DNA of 64,000 nucleotides from Stutzerimonas zhaodongensis (GTDB lineage: Bacteria; Pseudomonadota; Gammaproteobacteria; Pseudomonadales; Pseudomonadaceae). The DNA is taken from the NCBI RefSeq assembly GCF_003696365.1, contig NZ_RFFM01000001.1, forward strand, positions 310,001 through 374,000, written 5' to 3'. A program made the position numbers and the translations under genes. The notes beneath the pieces are model-generated. The model was given only the letters and a program-made list of their open reading frames with translations, had not been told where the DNA came from and did no database searches. Position 1 is the first letter of the stretch; each line of letters opens with the position of its first letter. Positions 35,118 through 45,181 of the stretch are shown in pieces.

Positions 35118-36314
35118 TCAGCTGTTGGGAAGGATCCGGCAGGTAATGCTCTTGATATACCGGGTCTCCGGGATAGCGGGGTGAACTGGATGGTCCGGGC
35201 CCTGGCTTCCGCGTTCGAGCAGTTGGATGTTGCGGTCCAGATGACGCGCGCTGCCGAGCAGGATGTTCTGCAAGTTGTCTTCTTCCAGGTGCATCGAGCA
35301 GCTGGCGCTGACCAGAATGCCGTCCTTGTTCAGTAGACGCATGGCGGCTTCATTGAGGCGGCGGTAAGCACCTTCCCCGTTCTTGATGTCCTTCTTGCGC
35401 TTGATGAACGCCGGTGGGTCGGTGATGACCACATCGAAGCGCTCCTCGGCGTTCTTCAGCTCCTTCATCGCTTCGAAGGCATCGCCTTCCACGCAGGTCA
35501 TCTTTTCGGCTACGCCGTTGAGCGCGGCATTGCGCTCGACGCCGTCCAGGGCGAAGGCTGAAGCGTCGACGCAAAAGACTTCACTGGCACCGAAGGCCGC
35601 AGCCTGTACGCCCCATCCGCCGATGTAGCTGAACAGGTCGAGCACGCGCTTGCCCTTCACATAGGGGGCCAGGCGCGCGCGGTTCATGCGGTGATCGTAG
35701 AACCAGCCGGTTTTCTGGCCCTGCAGCACCGGTGCCTCGAACTTCACGCCGTTCTCTTCCAGTGCGACCCATTCCGGGACCACGCCGAACGCAGTATCGA
35801 CGTACCGCTCCAGGCCCTCGGCATCGCGGGCGCTGGAGTCATTCTTCCACAGCACGCCGCGCGGCTTGAGCACCTGGACAAGCGCTTCGAGCACGGCATC
35901 CTTGTTGCGCTCCATGGTGGCCGAGGCCAGCTGTACCACCAGATGGTCATGGAAGCGGTCCACCACCAGCCCGGGCAGCAGGTCCGAATCGCCATAGATC
36001 AGGCGGTAGCAGGGCTGATCGAACAAGCGGTCGCGCAACGATAGGGCGACCTGGATGCGATGCACCAGCAGCGACTTGTCCAGGCTGTGCTTGAGGTCGC
36101 GCGACAGCAGGCGCGCGCAGATCAGGTTGTTCGGCGAGACGCCGACGATACCCAGCGGTTTCCCGCCAGCCGCTTCGAGGATCGCTTGATCACCGGCGGC
36201 GAAGCCGCTCAAGGGTGTGGCGGCAGTATCCACTTCGTTGCTGTAGACCCACAGATGACCGGCGCGCAGGCGGCGATCGGCGTTGGCTTTGAGGCGCAGG
36301 CTGGGCAGGCTCAT
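35118..36314 (-). CDS. rlmI: 23S rRNA (cytosine-1962-C5)-methyltransferase family protein
   Basis: 398 residues with an N-terminal PUA domain (RLRAGHLWVYSNEV, about 15-28), a linker, and a C-terminal class I methyltransferase domain. Motif I region VLDLFSYIGGWGVQAAAFGA near 224-243; motif IV ITDPPAFIKRKKD near 300-312. RlmI uses SAM to methylate C1962 of 23S rRNA. Length and PUA-MTase order match RlmI; a paralogue of the same family is the only alternative. Convergent with the cutinase gene. Confidence 0.93.
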   Translation of the reverse strand: MSLPSLRLKANADRRLRAGHLWVYSNEVDTAATPLSGFAAGDQAILEAAGGKPLGIVGVSPNNLICARLLSRDLKHSLDKSLLVHRIQVALSLRDRLFDQPCYRLIYGDSDLLPGLVVDRFHDHLVVQLASATMERNKDAVLEALVQVLKPRGVLWKNDSSARDAEGLERYVDTAFGVVPEWVALEENGVKFEAPVLQGQKTGWFYDHRMNRARLAPYVKGKRVLDLFSYIGGWGVQAAAFGASEVFCVDASAFALDGVERNAALNGVAEKMTCVEGDAFEAMKELKNAEERFDVVITDPPAFIKRKKDIKNGEGAYRRLNEAAMRLLNKDGILVSASCSMHLEEDNLQNILLGSARHLDRNIQLLERGSQGPDHPVHPAIPETRYIKSITCRILPNS

Positions 36315-36440
36315 CAGGAGGGCTCCGGGAAAAGGGCGGGATTATAGGGGAGCGGGCGGACAAAAGCGCCGGAGATGGTGCAGCAACATATTCGTAGGCA
36401 GGGATTATTGACAGGAGTCGGAACTCACTTCCTACCGGTG

Positions 36441-36483
36441 AGGCATCGGGGCTGCCAGTGGCGACTGGCTATTTCCGATGCCT
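36441..36483. other. Nested strong hairpin downstream of the PfpI gene
   Basis: Outer arms AGGCATCGG (36441-36449) and CCGATGCCT (36475-36483), inner arms GCCAGT (36454-36459) and ACTGGC (36464-36469) with a GGCG loop. All arms are perfect. It lies 12 bases beyond the stop of the minus-strand PfpI gene. There is no T tract, so it may be a Rho-type 3' end or a stability hairpin. Confidence 0.65.
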
Positions 36484-36494
36484 CTGGGCACGCA

Positions 36495-37034
36495 TCAGCC
36501 AGCGAGTGCCTTGACCAAGGCTTCGCTAAAGGCCGGGATATCGTCCGGGTTGCGGCTGCTGATCAGATTTCCATCGACCACCACTTGCTCGTCGACCCAG
36601 TTGGCGCCCGCGTTTTTCAGATCGTCGGTGAGCGATGGGTAGCTGGTCATCCGCTTGCCTTGCACGAGCTTGGCTGAAATCAACAGCCATCCACCATGGC
36701 AAATGACCGCTATCGGCTTGTTTGCCTGGGCCGCGTCGCGCACCAGCTGCTGCGCTTTTTCATCGGTACGAATGGTGTCTGAGTTCACCACCCCGCCAGG
36801 CAGCACCACGGCGTCGTAGTCACTCATTTTGATGCCTTCGAAGGTGTTGTCGACATGGAACTTGGTGGCCGGAGTGATGTGGTTCCAGCCGGTCACTTCA
36901 CCGTTCGAGGATGAGATGATCTCGGCGACCGCGCCGGCTTTTTCCAGCGCTTCCTTCGGGCCGGTCAGCTCGACCTGCTCGAAACCGTCGGTTACCAGGA
37001 TCGCTACACGTTTGCCTTTCAGGGAATCGGTCAT
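36495..37034 (-). CDS. pfpI: PfpI/DJ-1 superfamily protein (YhbO type)
   Basis: 179 residues from ATG 37034, preceded by GAGGAGGAAACGAT; upstream in-frame starts lack this. Class I glutamine-amidotransferase-like fold. The nucleophile elbow AVICHGGW has the catalytic Cys-His pair near residues 103-104, and DGFEQVE near 17-23 carries the assisting Glu. Members act as stress-related deglycases, hydratases or proteases; activity is debated. It is divergent from the HDOD gene; P. aeruginosa has pfpI at the same relative place (recalled as PA0355). Confidence 0.9.
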   Translation of the reverse strand: MTDSLKGKRVAILVTDGFEQVELTGPKEALEKAGAVAEIISSSNGEVTGWNHITPATKFHVDNTFEGIKMSDYDAVVLPGGVVNSDTIRTDEKAQQLVRDAAQANKPIAVICHGGWLLISAKLVQGKRMTSYPSLTDDLKNAGANWVDEQVVVDGNLISSRNPDDIPAFSEALVKALAG

Positions 37035-37153
37035 ATCGTTTCCTCCTCGTCGGATTGCAAAGTTATCTACTTGAAATCCGACCATGAACTCGGCCAAAGT
37101 TCGCACTCTTTTCTTAGTGGCCTTGTGCTATTGCGCGAGGCCGGGCCATCTTC

Positions 37154-38017
37154 ATGTCCATCGAACTCACCGACGAGCAGATCCGCAGCGTGCTGCAGGG
37201 GATCAGCGTTCCGCCGCAGCCACAGATAATGGTCGATCTGCAGATGGAGCAGGTCATGCCTGATCCCGATCTGCGCGCAATCGCTCGATTGATCAGCCAG
37301 GATCCTGGCCTGTCCGGCGCCTTGCTGAAAACGGTCAACTCTCCATTTTTCGGCCTCGCCAACCGCATCGCATCGATCCAGCAGGCCGTCAACCTGCTGG
37401 GCTGCCGTTCGGTGATTAACCTGATCAATGCACAATCGATCCGCGGCGAGCTGACCGACGCGGCCATCGTCACGCTCAACCGTTTCTGGGATTCTGCGCA
37501 AGATGTGGCCAGCACCTGTCTGACGCTGGCCAAACGCATCGGGCATCCGGCGCCGGATGAGGCTTACACGCTGGGGCTCTTCCACAACTGCGGCATCCCG
37601 CTGATGCTGACCCGATTCCCCGGATACATGGCAGTGCTGGAGGAGGCCTATGCAAGCGTCGGGGTCGAGACGCGCATCACCGACATCGAAAATCGGGTGC
37701 TCAATACCAACCATTCCGTCGTGGGTTATTTCGTCGCACGATCGTGGAAGCTGCCGCAGCACCTGTGCGAGGCCATCGCCAACCACCATAACGCGCTCGC
37801 CCTGTTCAACGATGAATGGAGCGATCCACAGATCAAGACCCTGCTGGCGATCCTGAAGATGGCAGAGCACATCTGCGCCTGCCATCGCGTGCTCGGCGAT
37901 CAGGCGGACGACCATGAGTGGGAAGCCGTTGCACGGCTAGTGCTCGAATACGTGGGCCTCTCTGAATACGATTTCGAATGCCAGCGCGACATCATCCGCG
38001 AGCTGGGTGTCGGCTGA
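37154..38017 (+). CDS. HDOD-domain signalling protein
   Basis: 287 residues, a single HDOD domain from about residue 18 to 220 (MVDLQMEQVMPDPDLRAIARLISQDPGLS and LGLFHNCGIPLM are typical, quoted in parts). HDOD proteins lack the full HD metal ligands and act as signalling scaffolds in motility, biofilm and stress pathways. No output domain is fused. It lies 56 bases upstream of mutM on the same strand and may be cotranscribed with it. Confidence 0.88.
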   Translation: MSIELTDEQIRSVLQGISVPPQPQIMVDLQMEQVMPDPDLRAIARLISQDPGLSGALLKTVNSPFFGLANRIASIQQAVNLLGCRSVINLINAQSIRGELTDAAIVTLNRFWDSAQDVASTCLTLAKRIGHPAPDEAYTLGLFHNCGIPLMLTRFPGYMAVLEEAYASVGVETRITDIENRVLNTNHSVVGYFVARSWKLPQHLCEAIANHHNALALFNDEWSDPQIKTLLAILKMAEHICACHRVLGDQADDHEWEAVARLVLEYVGLSEYDFECQRDIIRELGVG

Positions 38018-38073
38018 CCCCACCGCCTGTTAGCTGCTAAGGTCGCCTCCCGGTCCACTACCGATTCGCCCGT

Positions 38074-38886
38074 ATGCCTGAACTCCCCGAAGTCGAAACC
38101 ACCCGCCGTGGCATTGCCCCGCACCTCGTTGGCCAACGTGTCAGCCAGGTCGTTGTCCGCGAGCGCCGGCTGCGCTGGCCGATTCCAGATGCTCTCGACG
38201 TACGGCTGTCTGGCCAACGTATCGAGGCGGTGGAGCGGCGCGCCAAATACCTGCTGATCAAAGCTGAGGTCGGGACCCTGATTGCCCATCTGGGTATGTC
38301 AGGCAGCCTGCGGTTGGTGCCGGCCGATCTACCTGTGGGCAAGCATGAGCACGTCGATTTCGTGTTGGAATCCGGCATGGCGCTGCGCTACACCGATCCC
38401 CGTCGCTTTGGCGCGCTGCTCTGGAGCGCCGATCCGTTGAGCCATGTGCTGCTCGCGAGCCTCGGACCAGAGCCGCTCAGTGATGATTTTGATGGTGAAC
38501 GCCTGTACCAGCTTTCGCGCGGACGCAGCATGGCGGTCAAGCCCTTCATCATGGACAACGCGGTGGTGGTGGGCGTCGGCAATATCTATGCGAGCGAGGC
38601 GCTGTTCGCTGCCGGGATCGACCCTCGTCGCGCCGCCGGAGCGGTATCGCGAGCGCGTTATATGAAGTTGGCCGTCGAGATCAAGCGGATACTGGCCTAC
38701 GCCATCGAGCGCGGCGGTACCACGTTGCGTGATTTCGTCGGTGGCGACGGCAAGCCGGGCTATTTCCAGCAGGAGCTGTTCGTCTACGGTCGGGGCGGGG
38801 ATTTGTGCAAACGCTGCGGCTCGACCCTGCGCGAAATCCGCCTCGGTCAGCGTGCCAGCGTCTACTGCGGACGCTGCCAGCGATAA
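38074..38886 (+). CDS. mutM: Formamidopyrimidine-DNA glycosylase
   Basis: 270 residues. N-terminal [13 protein letters not shown] gives the catalytic Pro1 and Glu2 after Met removal. The helix-two-turn-helix and the C-terminal zinc finger CKRC...CGRC (about 247-268) bind DNA. It excises 8-oxoguanine and formamidopyrimidines and cleaves the AP site. Normal length, no missing motif. Confidence 0.97.
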   Translation: MPELPEVETTRRGIAPHLVGQRVSQVVVRERRLRWPIPDALDVRLSGQRIEAVERRAKYLLIKAEVGTLIAHLGMSGSLRLVPADLPVGKHEHVDFVLESGMALRYTDPRRFGALLWSADPLSHVLLASLGPEPLSDDFDGERLYQLSRGRSMAVKPFIMDNAVVVGVGNIYASEALFAAGIDPRRAAGAVSRARYMKLAVEIKRILAYAIERGGTTLRDFVGGDGKPGYFQQELFVYGRGGDLCKRCGSTLREIRLGQRASVYCGRCQR

Positions 38887-39008
38887 AATCGATCTGCCTT
38901 GCACTGCGCAGGCATTGACGGTGTTCACGATCAACAACCGGCGGCCACTGCTATAGTGACCCTCACCACAATCATCTGCCTCGTTTCGCCCAGCTGAAGG
39001 ACCACACC

Positions 39009-39350
39009 ATGAATCTGTTTCGCTCCACTGCTGTTGTCTTGGCCCTGACCACAGGTCTGCTGACGATGCCTGTGCAGGCGCAATCGGTACAGCAGAACGC
39101 CAGCGGCGATCCGATGTACACCGTAGAAGCTCCCAAAGCCTTTTCCATGGTCGGCGATCTTTTGATTGCCCGGCCACTGCTCATTGCCGCGACCGCCATC
39201 GGTGCAGGCCTGTTCGTCGTCAGCCTGCCTTTCAGCGCCATGGGTGGCGGCATCAAGGAAACCGGCCATGCGCTGGTCGTCGAGCCTGGCGCCGCGGCCT
39301 TTGCCCGTTGCCTGGGTTGCACCCGCGTCGGTTACAACCGCCAGGACTGA
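39009..39350 (+). CDS. Small exported/membrane protein with CxxC near the C-terminus
   Basis: 113 residues. N-terminal signal peptide ([18 protein letters not shown]..., likely cut after VQA), one further hydrophobic segment (about 50-73, [19 protein letters not shown]), and a C-terminal [10 protein letters not shown] with a CxxC pair. Such proteins are common in Pseudomonas and sometimes carry a misleading multidrug-transporter label; no transport domain is visible. The start follows GAAGGACCACACC. Function unknown. Transcribed toward the fdx gene. Confidence 0.8.
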   Translation: MNLFRSTAVVLALTTGLLTMPVQAQSVQQNASGDPMYTVEAPKAFSMVGDLLIARPLLIAATAIGAGLFVVSLPFSAMGGGIKETGHALVVEPGAAAFARCLGCTRVGYNRQD

Positions 39351-39373
39351 TTCTGCGGTTCAGCTTCATCGGA

Positions 39374-39389
39374 CCGGGTGATCACCCGG
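39374..39389. other. Perfect 16-base palindrome after the small exported protein gene
   Basis: CCGGGTGATCACCCGG, centred in the 275-base gap between convergent genes, 24 bases past the stop codon. Without a loop it is more like a protein-binding site or cruciform than a terminator; folding with a 4-base loop would leave 6-base arms. The rest of the gap shows no gene. Confidence 0.5.
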
Positions 39390-39625
39390 CTCGCCCTCAC
39401 GGCCTTGTCGCTTGATCGCGTGCAGGGCCGTGTCGTTTTCGGCTTCAGCTTCCCGCTGTAACTTTCGTTGAAAGGCCTGGATGATGAGTCTGAGCGGCCG
39501 TGCTCATGCGTTCAGCAAAGCCGGCCGAGCCAAGAGATCCGTATGGATGTCGCGCAATTGCAGCGCTGGGAGAACGGGAGGCGAGCGTCGGGGATGACTT
39601 CACCGTCGAGCCGAGTTCGGAGGCG

Positions 39626-39928
<303 letters not shown>

Positions 39929-40014
39929 TCAATTTTGCCGCATTGGCCCGCCCGGTGCACGTAGCAGTCGCTGCCCTGTCGTCGGCAATGTTCCCGTCGT
40001 GAGGCTGAATCGCC

Positions 40015-40602
<588 letters not shown>

Positions 40603-42198
40603 TCACGCATTTTTCAACCGTTCGATCAGTTGACTGGAGAGCTTCGCCGCCAGGCCGTAGATCGACAATTGGGGGTTCGCGCCGATGCTCGTAGGAAACA
40701 GCGAGCCGTCGTGGATCGACAGATTTTCAACTCGATGATGCCGGCCGAGGCTGTCGGTGACCGCGTGGCGCGGGTCTTCGCCCATGGCGCAGCCGCCCAT
40801 CACGTGAGCGCTGCCGAGGCGTGTTCGATACGGCTCAAGCTTCAGCCCTGCAATCATCTGGCGTGCCTGCCGAAGGCTTTTCGCCAGAGTGGCATCGTTG
40901 TGCAGTGGTAGCATCGCCTTGGCGCCAGCCGCGAATTGGATTTCCGCCATGCTTTGATAAGCGCGACGAATGCCATCCCATGTGTAGCCCGTCATCCTGT
41001 AATCGAGCGTGGGCGATCCGTCGCTGCGCAGCTGCACTTGTCCTTCTGCGCTGTCGGGGTGAAAACCGTCTCGCATCAAGGCGATCATGGCGTTGGTGTT
41101 AGGCAGCTGCTCCATGCGCAGCGCATTGTCTATGCCGAACCGTCCCAGCAGGGTGGCCGCCAAAGCCGGATGAACCGGCGGCACTTCAAGCTTGTAGGAC
41201 ATGCGGCCACTGACCCCGTCATCCCACTGAAAGTGATCGGAATAAATCGACTGGGGCGCGCCATAGAACGGGTTGATGACCTCATCGAACTGCGCAGCAG
41301 AGAAATTGACTGGATGCAGGAAGGTGCGCGCGCCGACGCGCTGGTGGGGGTCGGGTGCGCCCGAGCGCAAGAGGATGGCCGGGGTATTGATGCCGCCGCC
41401 AGCGAGAATGTAGTGACGGGCGAGCACGCGAATCCGGCGGCCAGTGGGCGCGACGCAGCGCGCATCCATGCCCGAACACTCAAGCGCTACGATGCGCTCC
41501 TTCTGCATGATCAGGCGATCAACGCGCGTCAGGTAGAGCAGCTCGCCGTCGCGATCCAGGGTGGCGGGTATGCTGGTGACAAGCATCGATTGCTTGGCGT
41601 TGGTCGGACATCCCATGCCGCAATAGCCCAGATTCCAGCAGCCACGTACATTGCGTGGAATGACCGCCCAGCTGTAGCCAAGGGCTTGGCATCCCTTGCG
41701 AATCACCTGGTTATTGGCATTCGGCGGCATTTGCCAGGGCTCGATACCAAGCCGCGCTTCCATTCGCTCGAACCAGGGCCCCATTTCTTCTGCCGAGATG
41801 CCGATGACGCCATGCTCGCGCGCCCAGTGCTTGAGGGTGGCAATCGGTGTCCGAAAGCTGGAGGTCCAGTTCACCAGCGTCGAACCGCCGACCGCGCGGC
41901 CTTGCAAAATAGTGATGGCGCCGTCCTTGCTGGTGCGTCCGATGGCTTCCTGGTAGAGCGAGGCGTAAGCCGGCGGCTCCAGCATGTCGAAGTCGCGACT
42001 GCTGCGCAGCGGGCCTTCTTCGATCAACAACACCTTGAAACCGGCGGCGCTGAGGAACTCTGCACTGGTTGCTCCACCGGCACCGCTGCCTACGATGGCA
42101 ATATCGGTTTCGAGCGTTAGATCCTGCTCCAGGCGCGACCCGTCGTAGGTTTTCCAGCCGCGGGCCAGGCCGTCGGCTATCGGGTCGGAGACGGGCAT
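40603..42198 (-). CDS. GMC-family FAD oxidoreductase
   Basis: 531 residues. N-terminal FAD motif DIAIVGSGAGGATSAEFL at about 31-48 and the GMC C-terminal block SAHVMGGCAMG (catalytic His region) followed by DGSLFPTSIGANPQLSIYGLA. A Cys-rich central stretch (CWNLGYCGMGCPTNAKQSM near 186-204) resembles the long-chain alcohol oxidase and related dehydrogenases. It oxidises an alcohol; the neighbouring aldehyde dehydrogenase suggests a two-step alcohol to acid route. No export signal of its own. Last gene of a three-gene operon. Confidence 0.88.
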   Translation of the reverse strand: MPVSDPIADGLARGWKTYDGSRLEQDLTLETDIAIVGSGAGGATSAEFLSAAGFKVLLIEEGPLRSSRDFDMLEPPAYASLYQEAIGRTSKDGAITILQGRAVGGSTLVNWTSSFRTPIATLKHWAREHGVIGISAEEMGPWFERMEARLGIEPWQMPPNANNQVIRKGCQALGYSWAVIPRNVRGCWNLGYCGMGCPTNAKQSMLVTSIPATLDRDGELLYLTRVDRLIMQKERIVALECSGMDARCVAPTGRRIRVLARHYILAGGGINTPAILLRSGAPDPHQRVGARTFLHPVNFSAAQFDEVINPFYGAPQSIYSDHFQWDDGVSGRMSYKLEVPPVHPALAATLLGRFGIDNALRMEQLPNTNAMIALMRDGFHPDSAEGQVQLRSDGSPTLDYRMTGYTWDGIRRAYQSMAEIQFAAGAKAMLPLHNDATLAKSLRQARQMIAGLKLEPYRTRLGSAHVMGGCAMGEDPRHAVTDSLGRHHRVENLSIHDGSLFPTSIGANPQLSIYGLAAKLSSQLIERLKNA

Positions 42199-42243
42199 AT
42201 TTTTCCTCTATACGCTGTGTGATCCGGTCAGTGTGAGCGACGG

Positions 42244-42780
42244 CTAGATCGCTGGCGGGCCGGGGTAACCGCAATGTGGCCAGGATTCCCGGCGGCCATA
42301 CCAAGCCATCAGAATCATCTGCTGAAGCGCGGCATGGCCTTGGCGCAACAGTGCAATGGAGCTGTTTTCCCAGCGCTCCAGAAACGCGTGGATGTCGGCG
42401 TCCTTCGCAAGCTCCCAGCTGCTCCAGATTCCGGTAAACGGTCCTCGAGTCAGTGAAAGAGAGAGGAGGTCAAAAAGCTGCCGGATTTGCCGCAACACGG
42501 CCGGTGAGAGGTAGCCAAGACCCTCATCGAGACTGGCCAGCGCGGCCTGTGCCGCGTCGGAGGCGTCTGACGCTGGAACAGCACCGGCCAGCATGATCGG
42601 TGTCAGCCGGCGCAGCATGGGCAGATCGCTTTGTCGCAACTGCTGGAAGCCTGCGGCTGAGCGGTCCGTGCTGCAGCCGGACACGCTTCCGAGCAGACCT
42701 GCCCCAGCCAGTGCGAAGCCGCCAAACAGGCCGACCTTGAGCACCCCGCGGCGTGAATATGTACGGTCGATATCCATCAT
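42244..42780 (-). CDS. Tat-signal lipoprotein, probable small subunit of the GMC enzyme
   Basis: 178 residues. N-terminal SRRGVLK twin-arginine motif, a hydrophobic stretch, then the lipobox VSGC (Cys at about 36), so a Tat-exported lipoprotein is likely. The remaining ~140 residues are mostly helical. It sits between the GMC oxidoreductase and aldehyde dehydrogenase genes. Gluconate 2-dehydrogenase has an analogous Tat-signal small subunit that carries its GMC flavoprotein out; the same role is inferred here. Confidence 0.75.
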   Translation of the reverse strand: MMDIDRTYSRRGVLKVGLFGGFALAGAGLLGSVSGCSTDRSAAGFQQLRQSDLPMLRRLTPIMLAGAVPASDASDAAQAALASLDEGLGYLSPAVLRQIRQLFDLLSLSLTRGPFTGIWSSWELAKDADIHAFLERWENSSIALLRQGHAALQQMILMAWYGRRESWPHCGYPGPPAI

Positions 42781-42799
42781 CGGACTTATTGCTTGCGAG

Positions 42800-44230
42800 T
42801 CAGCGCACGAAGAGCTTGTAGATCAGCTGCTGCAGTGCCTTGCCATAGGGCGGGTAGATCAGTCGGGCAGCGTTGAGTCTTTGCTTGATGAAGACGCCCT
42901 TGGCCTTGCTGAAGGTCAGAAATCCATCGTGCCCGTGGTAGTGGCCCATCCCGGATGGTCCAACGCCACCGAATGGCAGGTCGTCCTGGGCAACGTGAAG
43001 CAAGGTGTCGTTGAGGCAGACGCCACCGGAGTGGGTTTGGCGCAGCACCTGACGTTGCTCTGCCCTGTCATAGCCAAAGTAGTACAGCGCCAGCGGGCGA
43101 GGACGCTCGTTGACGTAGGCGAGCGCCTGGTCGAGATCGTCATAGGGCACGATTGGGAGCAACGGGCCGAAGATTTCGTCCTGCATCACCTGCATGTCGT
43201 CGCTGACATCGAGCAGCAGATGGTGCGGCATGCGGCGGTCCTGGCCGACTTCGTGCAGCGGCAGCAGGCGCGCGCCCTTGGCGGCGGCGTCGTCCAGATA
43301 GGTTTGAAGCCGAGCGAGCTGGCGGGCATTCACGATGGAGGTGTAGTCAGGATTGTCCTTCAGCACTGGGTAAAAGCGCTGCACGGCTGCGCGATAAGCC
43401 GCTATGAACCCGTCGATGCGCGGTCTGGGTACCAGCACATAATCAGGGGCGACGCAGGTCTGGCCCGCATTTACCGTCTTGCCGAAGGCGATGCGTTCGG
43501 CGGCATCGGCAAGCGGTACTGTCTTCGAGACGATAGCCGGCGACTTGCCGCCCAGCTCGAGCGTTACGGGCGTCAGATTCTCCGCCGCGGCGCGCATCAC
43601 CTGCCGACCGACGCTGGTGCTTCCAGTGAATAAAAGGTGATCGAAGGGCAGTTGCGAGAATGCAATGCCGGTTTCAACGTCGCCCAACACGACCGCCACT
43701 TGCTCTTCAGGGAAGATTTCAGCAAGCAGCTCCCTCAGTAGCTTCCCTGTGGCAGGCGTGGACTCGCTCATCTTGAGCATGACTCGGTTGCCCGCTGCCA
43801 GCGCTCCGATCATTGGGCCGATAGCCAGATACAGCGGGTAATTCCAAGGCACGATGACGCCAACCACGCCGAGTGGCTGATACACGACTTTGGCGCTGGC
43901 TGGCTGAAATGCAATACCAACCCGGCGACGCGACGGCATCATCCAGCGTTGCAGGTGTCGCTTGGCGTGTTGAATGCCGTGAAGGCTAGGCATCAGCTCA
44001 GCCAAACGGGTTTCGTCTGCCGATCGATTGCCAAAATCATGACTGATGGCCTCGATCAACGGCTGCTGATTGCTTGCCAGTACATCGTGCAATGCTTCCA
44101 GCCATTGCTGACGATCTTCGCCGTTCGGGTAGGGGTTTGCCTGGAACGCCTTGCGTTGGCGTCCCAAAAGGGCCAACAAGCGGTCGGCCTCGGAGCTGAG
44201 CTGATTCAGGTATGCGGCATCGCCATGCAT
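42800..44230 (-). CDS. Coniferyl aldehyde dehydrogenase-type ALDH
   Basis: 476 residues. Rossmann and active-site features: VIVPWNYPLYLAIGPMIGAL near 122-141, FTGSTSVGRQVM, catalytic Glu in VTLELGGKSP (about 226-235) and nucleophile Cys in AGQTCVAPDYV (about 262). Best match is the CalB/coniferyl aldehyde dehydrogenase group, which also covers other long-chain and aromatic aldehydes. It oxidises aldehydes to acids with NAD(P)+. First gene of the operon; divergent from tetR with a palindrome between. Confidence 0.88.
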   Translation of the reverse strand: MHGDAAYLNQLSSEADRLLALLGRQRKAFQANPYPNGEDRQQWLEALHDVLASNQQPLIEAISHDFGNRSADETRLAELMPSLHGIQHAKRHLQRWMMPSRRRVGIAFQPASAKVVYQPLGVVGVIVPWNYPLYLAIGPMIGALAAGNRVMLKMSESTPATGKLLRELLAEIFPEEQVAVVLGDVETGIAFSQLPFDHLLFTGSTSVGRQVMRAAAENLTPVTLELGGKSPAIVSKTVPLADAAERIAFGKTVNAGQTCVAPDYVLVPRPRIDGFIAAYRAAVQRFYPVLKDNPDYTSIVNARQLARLQTYLDDAAAKGARLLPLHEVGQDRRMPHHLLLDVSDDMQVMQDEIFGPLLPIVPYDDLDQALAYVNERPRPLALYYFGYDRAEQRQVLRQTHSGGVCLNDTLLHVAQDDLPFGGVGPSGMGHYHGHDGFLTFSKAKGVFIKQRLNAARLIYPPYGKALQQLIYKLFVR

Positions 44231-44267
44231 GAGCGCGGCTCCGGCAGAAACGGGCAGTGCAGCGCTT

Positions 44268-44287
44268 ATTAGAGTAACTGCTCTAAT
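44268..44287. promoter_or_regulatory. Probable TetR operator
   Basis: ATTAGAG (44268-44274) and CTCTAAT (44281-44287) are perfect 7-base inverted arms around TAACTG. The site lies 38 bases before the ALDH start and 44 before the tetR start, where a TetR-family protein would shut off both directions. Confidence 0.7.
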
Positions 44288-44330
44288 CTGTCAATCGAGT
44301 GCGCTTAAGAGGTCGCCGGGTTACCTTTAT

Positions 44331-45008
44331 ATGCCCAGGTTCAGCCCCGACGGATTAGTCCTCCCCGTGCCCCCCAAATCCAAGACCCGCGAACGCATCC
44401 TTCAGGCCAGCCTCGAACTGTTCAATGCCCAGGGTGAGCGCAGCGTGACTACCAACCACCTTGCCGCACACCTGGAAATGTCGCCGGGCAACCTTTACTA
44501 CTATTTCCGAAACAAGCAGATGATCATCGCTGAGCTCTTTGCCCGCTATGAGCAGGAGGTTGATGGTTTTCTGAAACTGCCTGAGGGCCGCTCTGTAACC
44601 ATCGAGGATAAAACCCGCTATTTTGAAGCGCTGCTGTCAGTGATGTGGAATTACCGCTTTCTGCACCGGGACCTCGAACATATGCTGAGCAGTGATCAGG
44701 AGCTTGCCGAGCGTTATCGCCTCTTTGCCAGGCGGCATCTGCACAGTGCGCAGTACATTTACCAGGGCTTCGTCGATGCCGGCATCCTGAAGATGACAAC
44801 ACTTCAGGTTGAGGCTCTGGCGACCAACGCCTGGATCGTCATGACCTCATGGATGCAGTTCCTCTGTACCGTTACTACCGAGGCTGATGGTGCACCCGAC
44901 AAAGACATGCTAAAGCGTGGTATCGGCCAACTGCTGGCGCTAGAGGAAGGGTTTGTCACTGAATCCGCGCGCTCCGCATTCAATGATATTCGGCAGCGAC
45001 TCCGCTAG
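44331..45008 (+). CDS. TetR-family transcriptional regulator
   Basis: 225 residues from ATG 44331; GTG 44367 (PPKSKTRERIL) is an alternative that gives the typical compact TetR start. Helix-turn-helix SVTTNHLAAHLEMSPGNLYYYF at about 38-59. The C-terminal ligand domain is helical with no recognised ligand. It is divergent from the ALDH/Tat/GMC operon, which it probably represses through the palindrome at 44268-44287. Same neighbourhood as P. aeruginosa PA0364-PA0367 (recalled). Confidence 0.9.
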   Translation: MPRFSPDGLVLPVPPKSKTRERILQASLELFNAQGERSVTTNHLAAHLEMSPGNLYYYFRNKQMIIAELFARYEQEVDGFLKLPEGRSVTIEDKTRYFEALLSVMWNYRFLHRDLEHMLSSDQELAERYRLFARRHLHSAQYIYQGFVDAGILKMTTLQVEALATNAWIVMTSWMQFLCTVTTEADGAPDKDMLKRGIGQLLALEEGFVTESARSAFNDIRQRLR

Positions 45009-45181
45009 TTGCGATCGCCAATTCAATATTCTGGCGAGCTAATTCGTTGAATGTGTCGGTTTTCTGGCGCGTATTTCATCCTTAGTCAACCATCCATCGC
45101 CAATGGTGGCATTTTGCTTGTATCGGGTAGTGGCCTGTGAATTAATACCGCCTGTAACAGCCGTTCTGTCTGGTGGAAGTC

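Noticed and set aside
45009-45181. Possible FleQ or sigma-54 sites upstream of pelA
   Set aside because: TTAGTCAACCATC is only a half match to the FleQ site, and TGGCATTTTGCTTG has the wrong GG-GC spacing for sigma-54; neither is good enough to annotate.
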